DNA of 64,000 bases, taken from NCBI GenBank assembly GCA_022184915.1, contig JAGTJU010000003.1, forward strand, positions 1 through 64,000, read 5' to 3'. The position numbers were made by a program, and so were the translations under genes. Source of the stretch: Myxococcales bacterium (lineage in GTDB: Bacteria > Myxococcota_A > Polyangia > Fen-1088). This document shows, piece by piece, positions 33,736 through 41,484 of this stretch (positions are counted from its first letter, which is position 1; every line of letters starts with the position of its first letter). The notes under the pieces are model-generated. The model worked only from the letters and a program-made list of their open reading frames with translations. It was not told the origin of the DNA and searched no databases.

Positions 33736-33821
33736 GCCCGCAGGGGAATGCACCCCTTACCGGTGTTGCACACGGACTGCGCAGCTTCTGCGCGCTTGGC
33801 TGCCCAGGGGGCAGGTATTTC

Positions 33822-33837
33822 TGGCACGTTGCTTGAA
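33822..33837 (+). promoter_or_regulatory. Possible sigma-54-type promoter of the CBS gene
   Basis: TGGCACG at 33822 followed after 4 bases by TTGA gives the -24/-12 spacing of sigma-54 promoters, but the -12 GC is GA here. The element ends 26 bp before the ATG at 33864, a plausible distance. No upstream activator site was identified. Confidence 0.3.
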
Positions 33838-33863
33838 ATAGCGGGGCGCTGGAGGTGTTCACC

Positions 33864-34271
33864 ATGCTGCGGGTCCGCGACATCATGACGAGGGAAGTGT
33901 TCACGTTGGAGGCCAAGGCGTCCGCCCTCGAAGCAGCCTGGGCGCTCACCCGGCGCAGCATCAACAGCGCCCCGGTGCGGGATGCGCAGGGCCGCCTGGT
34001 CGGCGTGCTTTCGAAGAGCGATCTCGTGAACCCCGAGCCCCAGGATTGGATCAAGGGAGAGGCCCTCGTCGAAGACCTCATGACGCCCAACGTGCTCGGC
34101 CTTTACGAGGATGATCCGGCCGTGGCTGCGGCCCAAGGCATGGTGGAGTCCAACGTACACCAAGCCGTGGTGTACACCGACGACGGCAAGCTTGCCGGCA
34201 TCGTGGCGGCGATGGACATCGTCAAGGCCGTGGCCAAAGGCGAGGACTTCCGCAGCACCGACGACGCTTGA
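33864..34271 (+). CDS. Protein with a pair of CBS domains
   Basis: A 135-residue protein consisting of two CBS motifs (about 1-60 and 70-130): VRDIMTREVFTL, a second MTPNVLGLYEDD, and the terminal IVAAMDIVKAV. Such stand-alone CBS pairs bind adenosyl nucleotides and act as regulatory modules. The start is chosen at the ATG 7 bases after GGAGGTG; an upstream GTG lies inside that site. It converges on the STAS gene with only 18 bp between stops. No partner enzyme is evident. Confidence 0.88.
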   Translation: MLRVRDIMTREVFTLEAKASALEAAWALTRRSINSAPVRDAQGRLVGVLSKSDLVNPEPQDWIKGEALVEDLMTPNVLGLYEDDPAVAAAQGMVESNVHQAVVYTDDGKLAGIVAAMDIVKAVAKGEDFRSTDDA

Positions 34272-34289
34272 CGCGCGACGGGCACGCCT

Positions 34290-34799
34290 TCAGGAGTGGC
34301 CCTTCACCTCGCCGGCCTCGAGTTCCATGAGGGCAATCACATCGCAGAAGCGCTCCTGATTCACCTTGTCCACGGCGGCGAGGCTCCGGTGGGCTTCGAG
34401 CATCACGCTGCCCAGTTCGGCCCGGTTCGGGGCCTCCCCGTCCGTGATCTCTTCGCTCGTTGGCACCTCGGGCGCGGGGGCTTCGGTCATCTGGAAGATC
34501 TCATCCAGGCACATGCTGCATAGCAGCTGGCGGATGGACTCTTGCGTGGAGATGATGACCGGGCGGTGGCTCCCTCGCTCCTGGAGCCGCTGCGCGATGC
34601 GGACCAACTCGCCCAAATTCGTGCTGTCGATCGAGTCCGTTTCGCTCAGGTCCACCACCAAGTCGTCCACGGTCTCGTTCGCGAGCAAGAGGTTGACGAA
34701 CTTATCCACCGAAGGCGCCAAGGGGTAGCGAATCTCCCCTACGTAGCGCAGCACGTGAAGCGGGCCCTCGTGTGCGTAGAGTACGCGGCCATCAGCCAT
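34290..34799 (-). CDS. STAS-domain protein (anti-sigma-factor antagonist-like)
   Basis: A 169-residue protein whose N-terminal ~110 residues form a STAS domain: VDDLVVDLSETDSIDSTNLG is the typical strand-loop with the potential phospho-acceptor Ser/Thr, followed by helix and IISTQESIRQLL. About 60 residues after it are acidic and probably helical. The ATG at 34799 overlaps the end of the PP2C phosphatase gene by 8 bases, a strong sign that the phosphatase acts on this protein in a partner-switching pathway. The matching anti-sigma kinase is not in the window. Confidence 0.82.
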   Translation of the reverse strand: MADGRVLYAHEGPLHVLRYVGEIRYPLAPSVDKFVNLLLANETVDDLVVDLSETDSIDSTNLGELVRIAQRLQERGSHRPVIISTQESIRQLLCSMCLDEIFQMTEAPAPEVPTSEEITDGEAPNRAELGSVMLEAHRSLAAVDKVNQERFCDVIALMELEAGEVKGHS

Positions 34800-35976
34800 G
34801 TGATGGTCTCCTTTCCATGCAAAGCAGAGTGATGTCATCCTCGGCGTGGGTGTCGGCCCCGACACCGAGTGCGGAGGCCAGAGCGTCGATGTTGGCGGCG
34901 CTGGCGCCCAGTTTGAGCACGGCCTCGAGTCGCCGCGCAGGGACCACACCTTTTTCGCCTGCCAAGATACCGTCCGAGGCCACCAACAGCCGGTCCACGT
35001 CGGCGAGGGGCAACTCGGCGCGGCTGTAGCGGGCGTCGGAGAACAACCCCAGGGGCCGCCCGGGCATCTCCAAGAAACGCGGGTGCAGGCGGCCGAACAC
35101 GGCCGGAAACGGGTATTGGCCTGCATTGGACCACACGAGCGTATCGGTCTCGAGATCCACCACCCCGTAAAACATCGTGGCGTGTTTGTCGATGTGCCGC
35201 CCCAGCAAGTCACGGCTGAGCTGCTCGAGCAGGCGATCGGGTTCGAGGATGAGATCGCTCACCCCCTGGGCGAAGGCCTCACGATACTTGGCGACCAGCG
35301 CCGTCAACATGGCGGTGACGAAGGCCGAAGCCGCACCGTGCCCCGCAACGTCCATGAGGTAGAGGCCCGCATACCGCGGTCCCAGCTTGAAGTAGTCGAC
35401 GAAGTCGCCGCTCAGGACCCGCGAGGGGAAGATGCGACGGCTCAGCGTCCAGGCGCCGAGCTCGAGCTTGTCGGGAGGCAACATCTGGAACTGCAAACGA
35501 CGGCCCGCCTCCTGATCGGCCTTCAGCTCCTCGAGCGCCACGGCCAACTGGGCGTTCAGCTGCTCGAGCCTCGCGCGATGTTCGCGGTTTTCGCGCAGCA
35601 GGCGCGCTTTGTCCAAAGCCCGCGTCACCGTTTGCGCCAAGATCTCCGACTGCAGGAGCGGCTTGGTCACGTAGTCCCAGGCGCCAAGCCGCAGCGCCTG
35701 CAAGGCGTCGTTCATGGTTCCCTCTCCGGAGACCACAATCACGGGCGTCTCGGGCGCTTCTTGCGACAGACAAGACAAAACATCGAGGCCGTCGATGCCC
35801 GGCATGCGCAGATCCACCAGCACGGCGTCGGGCAGGCGCTCACGAAAGGCCTCGATCCCGCTCTCGCCATCTTCGGCCTCCGTGACCTCGAACCCCGCGA
35901 ACGAAAGGATGCGTGCAAACGCAGTCCTCACCAACTCGTTGTCATCGATGAGCAACACCTTCGTGGCAACCGCCAT
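34792..35976 (-). CDS. Response regulator with PP2C/SpoIIE-type phosphatase output (RsbU-like)
   Basis: A 394-residue protein: receiver domain (about 1-125) with LIDDNE, the phospho-acceptor Asp in AVLVDLRMPG and Lys in YVTKPLL; a coiled-coil linker (about 130-165); and a SpoIIE-type Ser/Thr phosphatase domain (about 185-394) with GDFVDYF, GLYLMDVAGHG and a final AEDDITLLCM carrying metal-binding Asp residues. Phosphorylation of the receiver should control dephosphorylation of the overlapping STAS protein. GGGGAGGTC precedes the ATG at 35976. No cognate histidine kinase is adjacent. Confidence 0.92.
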   Translation of the reverse strand: MAVATKVLLIDDNELVRTAFARILSFAGFEVTEAEDGESGIEAFRERLPDAVLVDLRMPGIDGLDVLSCLSQEAPETPVIVVSGEGTMNDALQALRLGAWDYVTKPLLQSEILAQTVTRALDKARLLRENREHRARLEQLNAQLAVALEELKADQEAGRRLQFQMLPPDKLELGAWTLSRRIFPSRVLSGDFVDYFKLGPRYAGLYLMDVAGHGAASAFVTAMLTALVAKYREAFAQGVSDLILEPDRLLEQLSRDLLGRHIDKHATMFYGVVDLETDTLVWSNAGQYPFPAVFGRLHPRFLEMPGRPLGLFSDARYSRAELPLADVDRLLVASDGILAGEKGVVPARRLEAVLKLGASAANIDALASALGVGADTHAEDDITLLCMERRPSHG

Positions 35977-36154
35977 TGACCTCCCCATTCCTCTCGAAAC
36001 CGTTGGGAATCGTACCAAAGCCAACCAACACGAGCACGCTCTAATTCAGTACGCGATTTACCGCATTCACGATCGAGCCCGCCACCGTGGCCAATCGGTG
36101 ACGTGGTCCCCATTACGGAAATCTCACGGGGGTGCCTTCGTCCCCCTACTGCCG

Positions 36155-37366
36155 TCAGCGCGTCAGCACACTTCGGCGTGCAACATCCCCCTGCGCGGGG
36201 GTCAGCGTGATCGCACCTCGCCGGGTCGCCCAGAACATGAGGTTGCTGGCATCGTGGGCTTCGCACTCGTGGGCGTCGAGAGTGCCACTCCGATCGGTGT
36301 CGGCGCGTGGTGGGCACACGGGCGTATCGTCGAGACCGTCGGCGATCGCGGTGGGCGCCTGCGCCTCCTCTTGCTGCAGGGGACCTTCGGTGGTGTGAAA
36401 CAGACCCAAGGCGTGACCGAGCTCATGCGCGATGATCTGACCCGCGAAACGGGACTCTTGCGCGAAGAGGGCCGCGCTCACGACCAGGCCCGAGCGCGCA
36501 GTGCCGCTGACCGGGGGCACAGGCACCCCCCCGGTAATCGCCCACAGGCGGCCTTCCCGGCCGAGCCGTACATCAGACACCACGAACAAAGGCACGCCGT
36601 CGTCGTCATCGAGCCCCGAGGGCGTAAGGCGCTGCAGCAATCGCTGCAGCTGGGGCGAATCACTGCCGAGCGCGGGGTCAATCTCGAGGGGCGCGAAGAG
36701 GGGCCCCTCGCCCTCCGCGAGGCGGCTCGTCTTCGTCTCGACGAGCTCGAGACCGCCGGTCCGCCAGATCGCGCGGGCCCGCGCCAGAGCGGGCGCGAGG
36801 CGCTCCGGAGGCACGCCGCCACCGGCGTCGATGATGTGCAAGGGGAGCGCCTGCGCGCGGGGCACCGTTGCAGGAACGTGTGGGTACTTGGCCCATACAC
36901 GCAGCCCCAACGACTCCGCGGGCAGCGGGGAGCCCCGCCGTACCACGGTCACCTCGAAGGGAGGGATGAGCGGCAGGGCGCCGCTGGCCACGGGCAGCTG
37001 GACGGTTACGATGCCACGCCCCGCGAGCACGCGGTTGAGCGAAAACTCCGGGGACGCGCCCTCCACCAGCTGCCGACCCGCCGCGTCCCTCACGTCGAGC
37101 GCCAAGCGCCCTTCGGGCCGCCCCGTCACCATGACGGTGAGCGAAAGAAGATCCGCGCGTGCTTCGGGCAAGGGCCCCACGAAGGCCTGTGCCTCGCGCG
37201 CGCCCTCGGCCAGGGCGATCGTGCCCGCCACGAGCTCGAGCCGCACGGCGCCCTCGGACACGAGCGGCGGCAACGGTGTGGGCTCGGGCTCGCCCCCGTC
37301 ACACGCCCCCAACGCCAGCACGATAGCCGCCACACGGGACAGGAGCCTGACCATCAGACGGGCCAT
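36155..37366 (-). CDS. Metzincin-type zinc metalloprotease lipoprotein
   Basis: A 403-residue lipoprotein (lipobox LALGAC, Cys about 22). The N-terminal half is a beta-rich domain without recognised family. The C-terminal half contains the metzincin zinc site HELGHALGLFH (HExxHxxGxxH) followed about 45 residues later by a Met-turn candidate, SNLMFW. It should be an active protease at the cell surface. The ATG at 37366 is preferred because it gives a basic n-region; the ATG at 37354 would also work. It lies 46 bp downstream of the ClpX-like gene. Confidence 0.85.
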   Translation of the reverse strand: MARLMVRLLSRVAAIVLALGACDGGEPEPTPLPPLVSEGAVRLELVAGTIALAEGAREAQAFVGPLPEARADLLSLTVMVTGRPEGRLALDVRDAAGRQLVEGASPEFSLNRVLAGRGIVTVQLPVASGALPLIPPFEVTVVRRGSPLPAESLGLRVWAKYPHVPATVPRAQALPLHIIDAGGGVPPERLAPALARARAIWRTGGLELVETKTSRLAEGEGPLFAPLEIDPALGSDSPQLQRLLQRLTPSGLDDDDGVPLFVVSDVRLGREGRLWAITGGVPVPPVSGTARSGLVVSAALFAQESRFAGQIIAHELGHALGLFHTTEGPLQQEEAQAPTAIADGLDDTPVCPPRADTDRSGTLDAHECEAHDASNLMFWATRRGAITLTPAQGDVARRSVLTR

Positions 37367-37412
37367 GCTCTCGTGCGCGCGGCGACGGGTGCGAGGTCGC
37401 AACAGGTGCGGC

Positions 37413-38567
37413 TCACGACACGAAGCGAACCGCCAGCGCACCGTTTTCCAGGAACACGTGGACCCGCCCCTGCTCGTGTTCGGCGAAGATTTGAAACGCC
37501 ATGTCTTCGAGCCGGCGGCTCAGCACCGAGGCCAGCCCGCGGGCGCCGGTCTCACGGCTCAGGGTCTCCCGCACCACGTGGGTGAGCACCTCGGGCTCGA
37601 TGCGCAACTCGAAGCCTTCATCGTTGTATTCGGCGAGAAGCCGCGCCACCACGTTGTCTCGCAGGATGGAAAGCAACGTGCCTTCGTCGAGGGCCTCGAA
37701 GGGCACGACGCGCGAAAAGCGCGCCATCAGCTCCGGCAAAAAGCCGTAGGTCTGAAAGCTGCCCACGTTCTCCACGTCTTCGGGAGAAAACCCGGTCCCC
37801 ACGCTGGCCGCCGGGGCCACCGCCGCGTCACGCCCAAAGCCGATGCTTTCCCGGGCTTTTCGCTGTTTGAGCACGCCATGAAAACCCGAAAACGCGCCGG
37901 CCGCCACGAACGCCACATCGGCGGTCGACATCATCACGCTATCGGAGTAGCTCGCGTGCGACACCTCGAGAGGCACCACCACCTCGGCCGCCTCGAACAT
38001 CTTGAGCAGCTCCCGCTGCACCCCGAGCCCCGTCACGTCCTTCGTGGTCCCCGCGCCCGCAAAAACCGCGTTGTTTTGGCCTGAAGCGATCTTGTCGAAC
38101 TCGTCCAGGCAGACGATGCCCACCGCGGCCAGCTGGGGGTTGTCGTCGGCGACCTGCAGGAGCCGCGTCAAGATGGTGCTGGGATCTTGCCCTACGTAGC
38201 CCGTTTCGGAGTACGTGGTGATGTCGATGATCACGGTGGGAAGGCGCAAGATGCGCTGAAACAGAAGCTCGACCAGGTGTGTTTTGCCGCACCCCGTGGG
38301 TCCCATGAGCAGGGTATTCGCTTTCGGCAGCAGCTCGGCCCGGCTCACGTTGTCGAGGTGGATGCGCTTGACCCTCCGTACGTGGCGGTACGCCATGAGC
38401 GACATGGCCCTGCGGGCCAGGGGCTGCCCCCGATAGCCCAAGTCTTCGAGCCGGGCGAAGATGGCGCGAGGCGACATGTCCGGGACATCTCGCAAGGTCT
38501 TGAGGAAACTCTCATGCCCCGATTTGCGGTAGCGCTTGACCGGCTCCACGAAACCCAAGGGTAGCAT
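37413..38567 (-). CDS. ClpX-like AAA+ unfoldase without the N-terminal zinc domain
   Basis: A 384-residue AAA+ ATPase most similar in layout to ClpX. Walker A is GPTGCGKTHLV, Walker B CLDEFDKI; the pore loop GYVG (in ETGYVGQDPSTIL) and the ClpP-docking IGF motif (in RESIGFGRD) are conserved. The Cys4 zinc-binding domain of canonical ClpX is absent; instead the protein has a ~70-residue N-terminal helical segment. It is therefore likely a paralogue with its own substrates or adaptors, still able to feed ClpP. clpP is not nearby. It heads a minus-strand series with the metzincin. Confidence 0.85.
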   Translation of the reverse strand: MLPLGFVEPVKRYRKSGHESFLKTLRDVPDMSPRAIFARLEDLGYRGQPLARRAMSLMAYRHVRRVKRIHLDNVSRAELLPKANTLLMGPTGCGKTHLVELLFQRILRLPTVIIDITTYSETGYVGQDPSTILTRLLQVADDNPQLAAVGIVCLDEFDKIASGQNNAVFAGAGTTKDVTGLGVQRELLKMFEAAEVVVPLEVSHASYSDSVMMSTADVAFVAAGAFSGFHGVLKQRKARESIGFGRDAAVAPAASVGTGFSPEDVENVGSFQTYGFLPELMARFSRVVPFEALDEGTLLSILRDNVVARLLAEYNDEGFELRIEPEVLTHVVRETLSRETGARGLASVLSRRLEDMAFQIFAEHEQGRVHVFLENGALAVRFVS

Positions 38568-38711
38568 AGGTGAAACCGACCCCGCACTTTACGCGCGGCC
38601 GTGGGTGCCCAGCCGCAAGGCCGCTTCACCGATTGCATCGGGCCGTTGACTCAGCGGGGCCAGGCTGGGAAACTGCCGCGTCCATTCCGCTTTAGATTCA
38701 CGGGAGAATCC

Positions 38712-39992
38712 ATGTCCGAGTATTTGTTCACGTCCGAAAGCGTCTCCGAAGGCCACCCCGACAAAATGTGCGACCAGATCTCCGACGGGGTTCTCGACGC
38801 CATCATCAAAGACGACCCCACGTGCCGCGTGGCTTGCGAGACCCTCACGAAGACCGGCTTCGTGATGCTGGCTGGCGAGATCACCACGACGAGCGTGGTC
38901 GACTACCCCACGATCGTGCGGAACGTGGTCAAGGACATCGGGTACGACAGCTCCGACGCAGGCTTCGACTGGCAAACCTGCGGCGTGATGGTGGCGATTG
39001 AACAGCAATCACCCGACATCGCGCAGGGCGTGGATGGCAAAGGCGTCTACACGAAGGACGACCTTGGCGCCGGCGACCAGGGCATGATGTTCGGCTACGC
39101 CAGCGACGAGACCCCGGAGCTGATGCCCATCGCCATTCAGCTCGCCCACAAGCTCACCCGCAAGCAGGCCGAGATCCGCAAGAAGAAGAAGGTCGACTTC
39201 CTGCGCCCCGACGCCAAGAGCCAGGTTACGGTTCGCTACGACGAAAACGATCGCCCCGTGGCGATCGACACCGTGGTGCTTTCGACCCAGCACAACGAAG
39301 CGGTGAAGTACAAGACGCTCAAGGAAGCGATCATGGAGCTGGTGATCAAGCCCGTGCTTCCGGCCAAGCTCGTCACCAAACAAACCAAGTACTTCATCAA
39401 CCCCACGGGCCGCTTCGTGGTGGGTGGCCCCATGGGCGACTCGGGCCTCACCGGGCGCAAGATCATCGTGGACACCTACGGGGGCATGGGCCGCCACGGT
39501 GGCGGGGCCTTCTCGGGCAAGGACCCCTCGAAGGTGGATCGCTCCGCCTGCTACTACGCGCGCTACATCGCCAAGAACGTCGTGGCCGCAGGGCTCGCCC
39601 GACGCTGCGAGGTGCAGCTGGCCTACGCGATCGGTGTGGCCAAGCCGGTATCGATGCTGGTCCAGACCTTTGGCACCGGCGTGATTCCGGACGCCGAGAT
39701 CTCGAAGATCGTGGCTGCGCACTTCGATGCGCGCCCCGCGGCGCTCATCCGCGAGCTGGACCTGCGCCGCCCCATCTACCGCAAAACGGCCGCCTACGGG
39801 CACTTCGGCCGCACCGAGCCCGAGTTCACCTGGGAGAAGACCGACAAGGCCGATGCCCTCAAGGCCGCGTCCAAGTCGAACGGCACCAGCGCCGGCAAGT
39901 CCAGCGCCTCAGGCAAAAACGGCACCAGCACCAACGGAGCCGCCACCAAGCCTCCGAAGGCGCGACGCAAGCCGGCTCAGGTCTCGGTATAG
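38712..39992 (+). CDS. metK: S-adenosylmethionine synthetase with basic C-terminal tail
   Basis: A 426-residue enzyme forming S-adenosylmethionine from methionine and ATP. Family motifs include [25 protein letters not shown] (hexapeptide GAGDQG) and the P-loop-like [16 protein letters not shown]. The last ~45 residues (after WEKTDKAD) are a Ser/Gly/Lys/Ala-rich, basic extension absent from standard MetK. The ATG at 38712 follows GGGAG and matches the family N terminus; the frame is open further upstream but not conserved. A TTGACT at 38646 may be a -35 element; no riboswitch was recognised in the leader. Confidence 0.96.
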   Translation: MSEYLFTSESVSEGHPDKMCDQISDGVLDAIIKDDPTCRVACETLTKTGFVMLAGEITTTSVVDYPTIVRNVVKDIGYDSSDAGFDWQTCGVMVAIEQQSPDIAQGVDGKGVYTKDDLGAGDQGMMFGYASDETPELMPIAIQLAHKLTRKQAEIRKKKKVDFLRPDAKSQVTVRYDENDRPVAIDTVVLSTQHNEAVKYKTLKEAIMELVIKPVLPAKLVTKQTKYFINPTGRFVVGGPMGDSGLTGRKIIVDTYGGMGRHGGGAFSGKDPSKVDRSACYYARYIAKNVVAAGLARRCEVQLAYAIGVAKPVSMLVQTFGTGVIPDAEISKIVAAHFDARPAALIRELDLRRPIYRKTAAYGHFGRTEPEFTWEKTDKADALKAASKSNGTSAGKSSASGKNGTSTNGAATKPPKARRKPAQVSV

Positions 39993-40042
39993 CCGAGCCC
40001 CCTGCGAGGGCCACGTCGAAGGACGCCGGCCCCCCGCACGTT

Positions 40043-40070
40043 CCGCGGCCGTCTTTCGAGGCGGCCGCGG
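40043..40070 (+). terminator. Possible terminator between metK and the convergent gene
   Basis: A perfect 9-bp GC stem (40043-40051 with 40062-40070) with a 10-base loop lies 50 bp after metK, followed by CCGTTTC. It has no real T-tract, so it may be a weak intrinsic terminator or just a stable hairpin that separates the convergent units. Confidence 0.45.
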
Positions 40071-40089
40071 CCGTTTCGAAGACCCTCGT

Positions 40090-41385
40090 TCAGGCGAGGA
40101 TGATCCGCGGCGAAGCCAGGCCTTGCCGCACCAGATGCAGGGCCGCTTCGGAGGCGGCCTCGGCCTCGGTCGCGCGGCGCACGCAAAACACGCCGTTGTG
40201 CTCCTTGCACGTGGCCACCACCTGCTTGAGGTCCTCGATCAAGGAGAACGCGGCGTCGGCCAGGGGCGAGGCCAGCGGGCCGGGCGAAGGCGCGCCCGCG
40301 GCCACCAGATGCGCCCGAAAGCGCTCCACCGCGTCCTTGACCTTGGCCGCGTCGAAGGTGGCAAGCACCGCCTCGAGCGCCGAGGCGTCGACCTGCACCA
40401 ACCTAGGGAAGCCCTCGTCCATCGGAATGACCGAAGCGGCGCTCTCCACCGGGAAAACGCCGATCACGCCGTCTTCGTCGGCCGACGGCGTTTGGAAAGG
40501 AACGATGTCGACGAAGAGCAAGAGCGGATCCGCATCGGCCTCGAGCTCGGCGAGGTCGTCGGGATCGATCGGCGGAAAGGTCTCCGGGGCCCCGATGTGC
40601 AGCAGAGGCACCACCAACTCACGCCACAGCTCCTCGGGGGCCAGGCCACTCGACGCCTTGGCACCGTGGATCCACGCCAGCAGCTCACAGAGCGAGGTGG
40701 CCCGCGGCAGCTGCGCCTCGAGGGCCGTGTCCCCGTCCATTTGTCCGAGGGCACCCACGATTTGGGCCCGTACCTGGGCCTTGACGGGCTCCGGCAACTG
40801 CGCCGGCGCGCGATCGATGGCCCGATCGATTTCGCGGCGCTCTTCACTGGCCGTGCTGGCCAGCATGGTGTGCACCGCCTGGGGATCGAGGCACGCCACC
40901 TGGGCGAGACCCGGATCGAAGAGGCGCTGGTAATCGACCGGGCCCAATTTTTGGGCCGAGAGGCTGGCCGCCTCGGGCGCCAGCGTGGCCCGCGCCACCG
41001 CGGAACGCAGATCGCGGGTCATGTCGTCGAGCTCGGCGAGCTTGCCGCGCCCGAGCGCCCGCGTGGCCGCTTCGATCGGCGACACCACGGCCACCGCTTC
41101 ACACAGCCCCATCGAAGCGCCAAAGCCGCTCGAGCGGTTGGGGAACCAGAATGCGCCCAAATCTTTTTCGAGGCGCTCGGCGAAGGCCGCCCCCACCATG
41201 AAGGCCACCACCCGGTGCTCCGGCCGCGCAAGCGAAAAGGCACCACCCAGCATCTTGATGACGCCCGCCTCGATCTCGGCGAAGGGAGCCACCAAGGGAT
41301 CGAGGTGCGGGCCCTCGAGCTTCTGGAGGTTCGTTGTGAAATCGTTGAAGGCAGCTGGAATCTGAGGCGGTTTCGGATGGTTCAC
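40090..41385 (-). CDS. Uncharacterised cytoplasmic protein
   Basis: A 431-residue protein without signal peptide, membrane helices or a motif I can name. It is Ala/Leu/Glu-rich, probably mostly helical; an acidic stretch (about 275-300, DPDDLAELEADADPLLLF) precedes a C-terminal helical region. Codon use and GC match the neighbours. The GTG start is supported by GGGAG 7 bases upstream. It converges with metK and is followed on the same strand by nothing close, so it is likely monocistronic. No function proposed. Confidence 0.7.
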   Translation of the reverse strand: MNHPKPPQIPAAFNDFTTNLQKLEGPHLDPLVAPFAEIEAGVIKMLGGAFSLARPEHRVVAFMVGAAFAERLEKDLGAFWFPNRSSGFGASMGLCEAVAVVSPIEAATRALGRGKLAELDDMTRDLRSAVARATLAPEAASLSAQKLGPVDYQRLFDPGLAQVACLDPQAVHTMLASTASEERREIDRAIDRAPAQLPEPVKAQVRAQIVGALGQMDGDTALEAQLPRATSLCELLAWIHGAKASSGLAPEELWRELVVPLLHIGAPETFPPIDPDDLAELEADADPLLLFVDIVPFQTPSADEDGVIGVFPVESAASVIPMDEGFPRLVQVDASALEAVLATFDAAKVKDAVERFRAHLVAAGAPSPGPLASPLADAAFSLIEDLKQVVATCKEHNGVFCVRRATEAEAASEAALHLVRQGLASPRIILA

Positions 41386-41484
41386 GTGTAGCTCCCATCT
41401 GCAGCCAAGGCCGCAGGAAGGGCGAGAATACGCGCCGGGCGGGGCCCTGGCCAGAAGACGTTTGGGAGGCGACGCTCGTCCGGC

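Noticed and set aside
34800-35213. Upstream extension of the STAS frame.
   Set aside because: It is a Trp/Cys/Pro-rich shadow of the phosphatase gene; the STAS domain begins at the ATG at 34799.
38570-38711. Possible SAM or SAH riboswitch in the metK leader.
   Set aside because: The segment around CCAGGCTGGG superficially resembles part of an SAH riboswitch, but the required flanking blocks are missing. A covariance search would decide.
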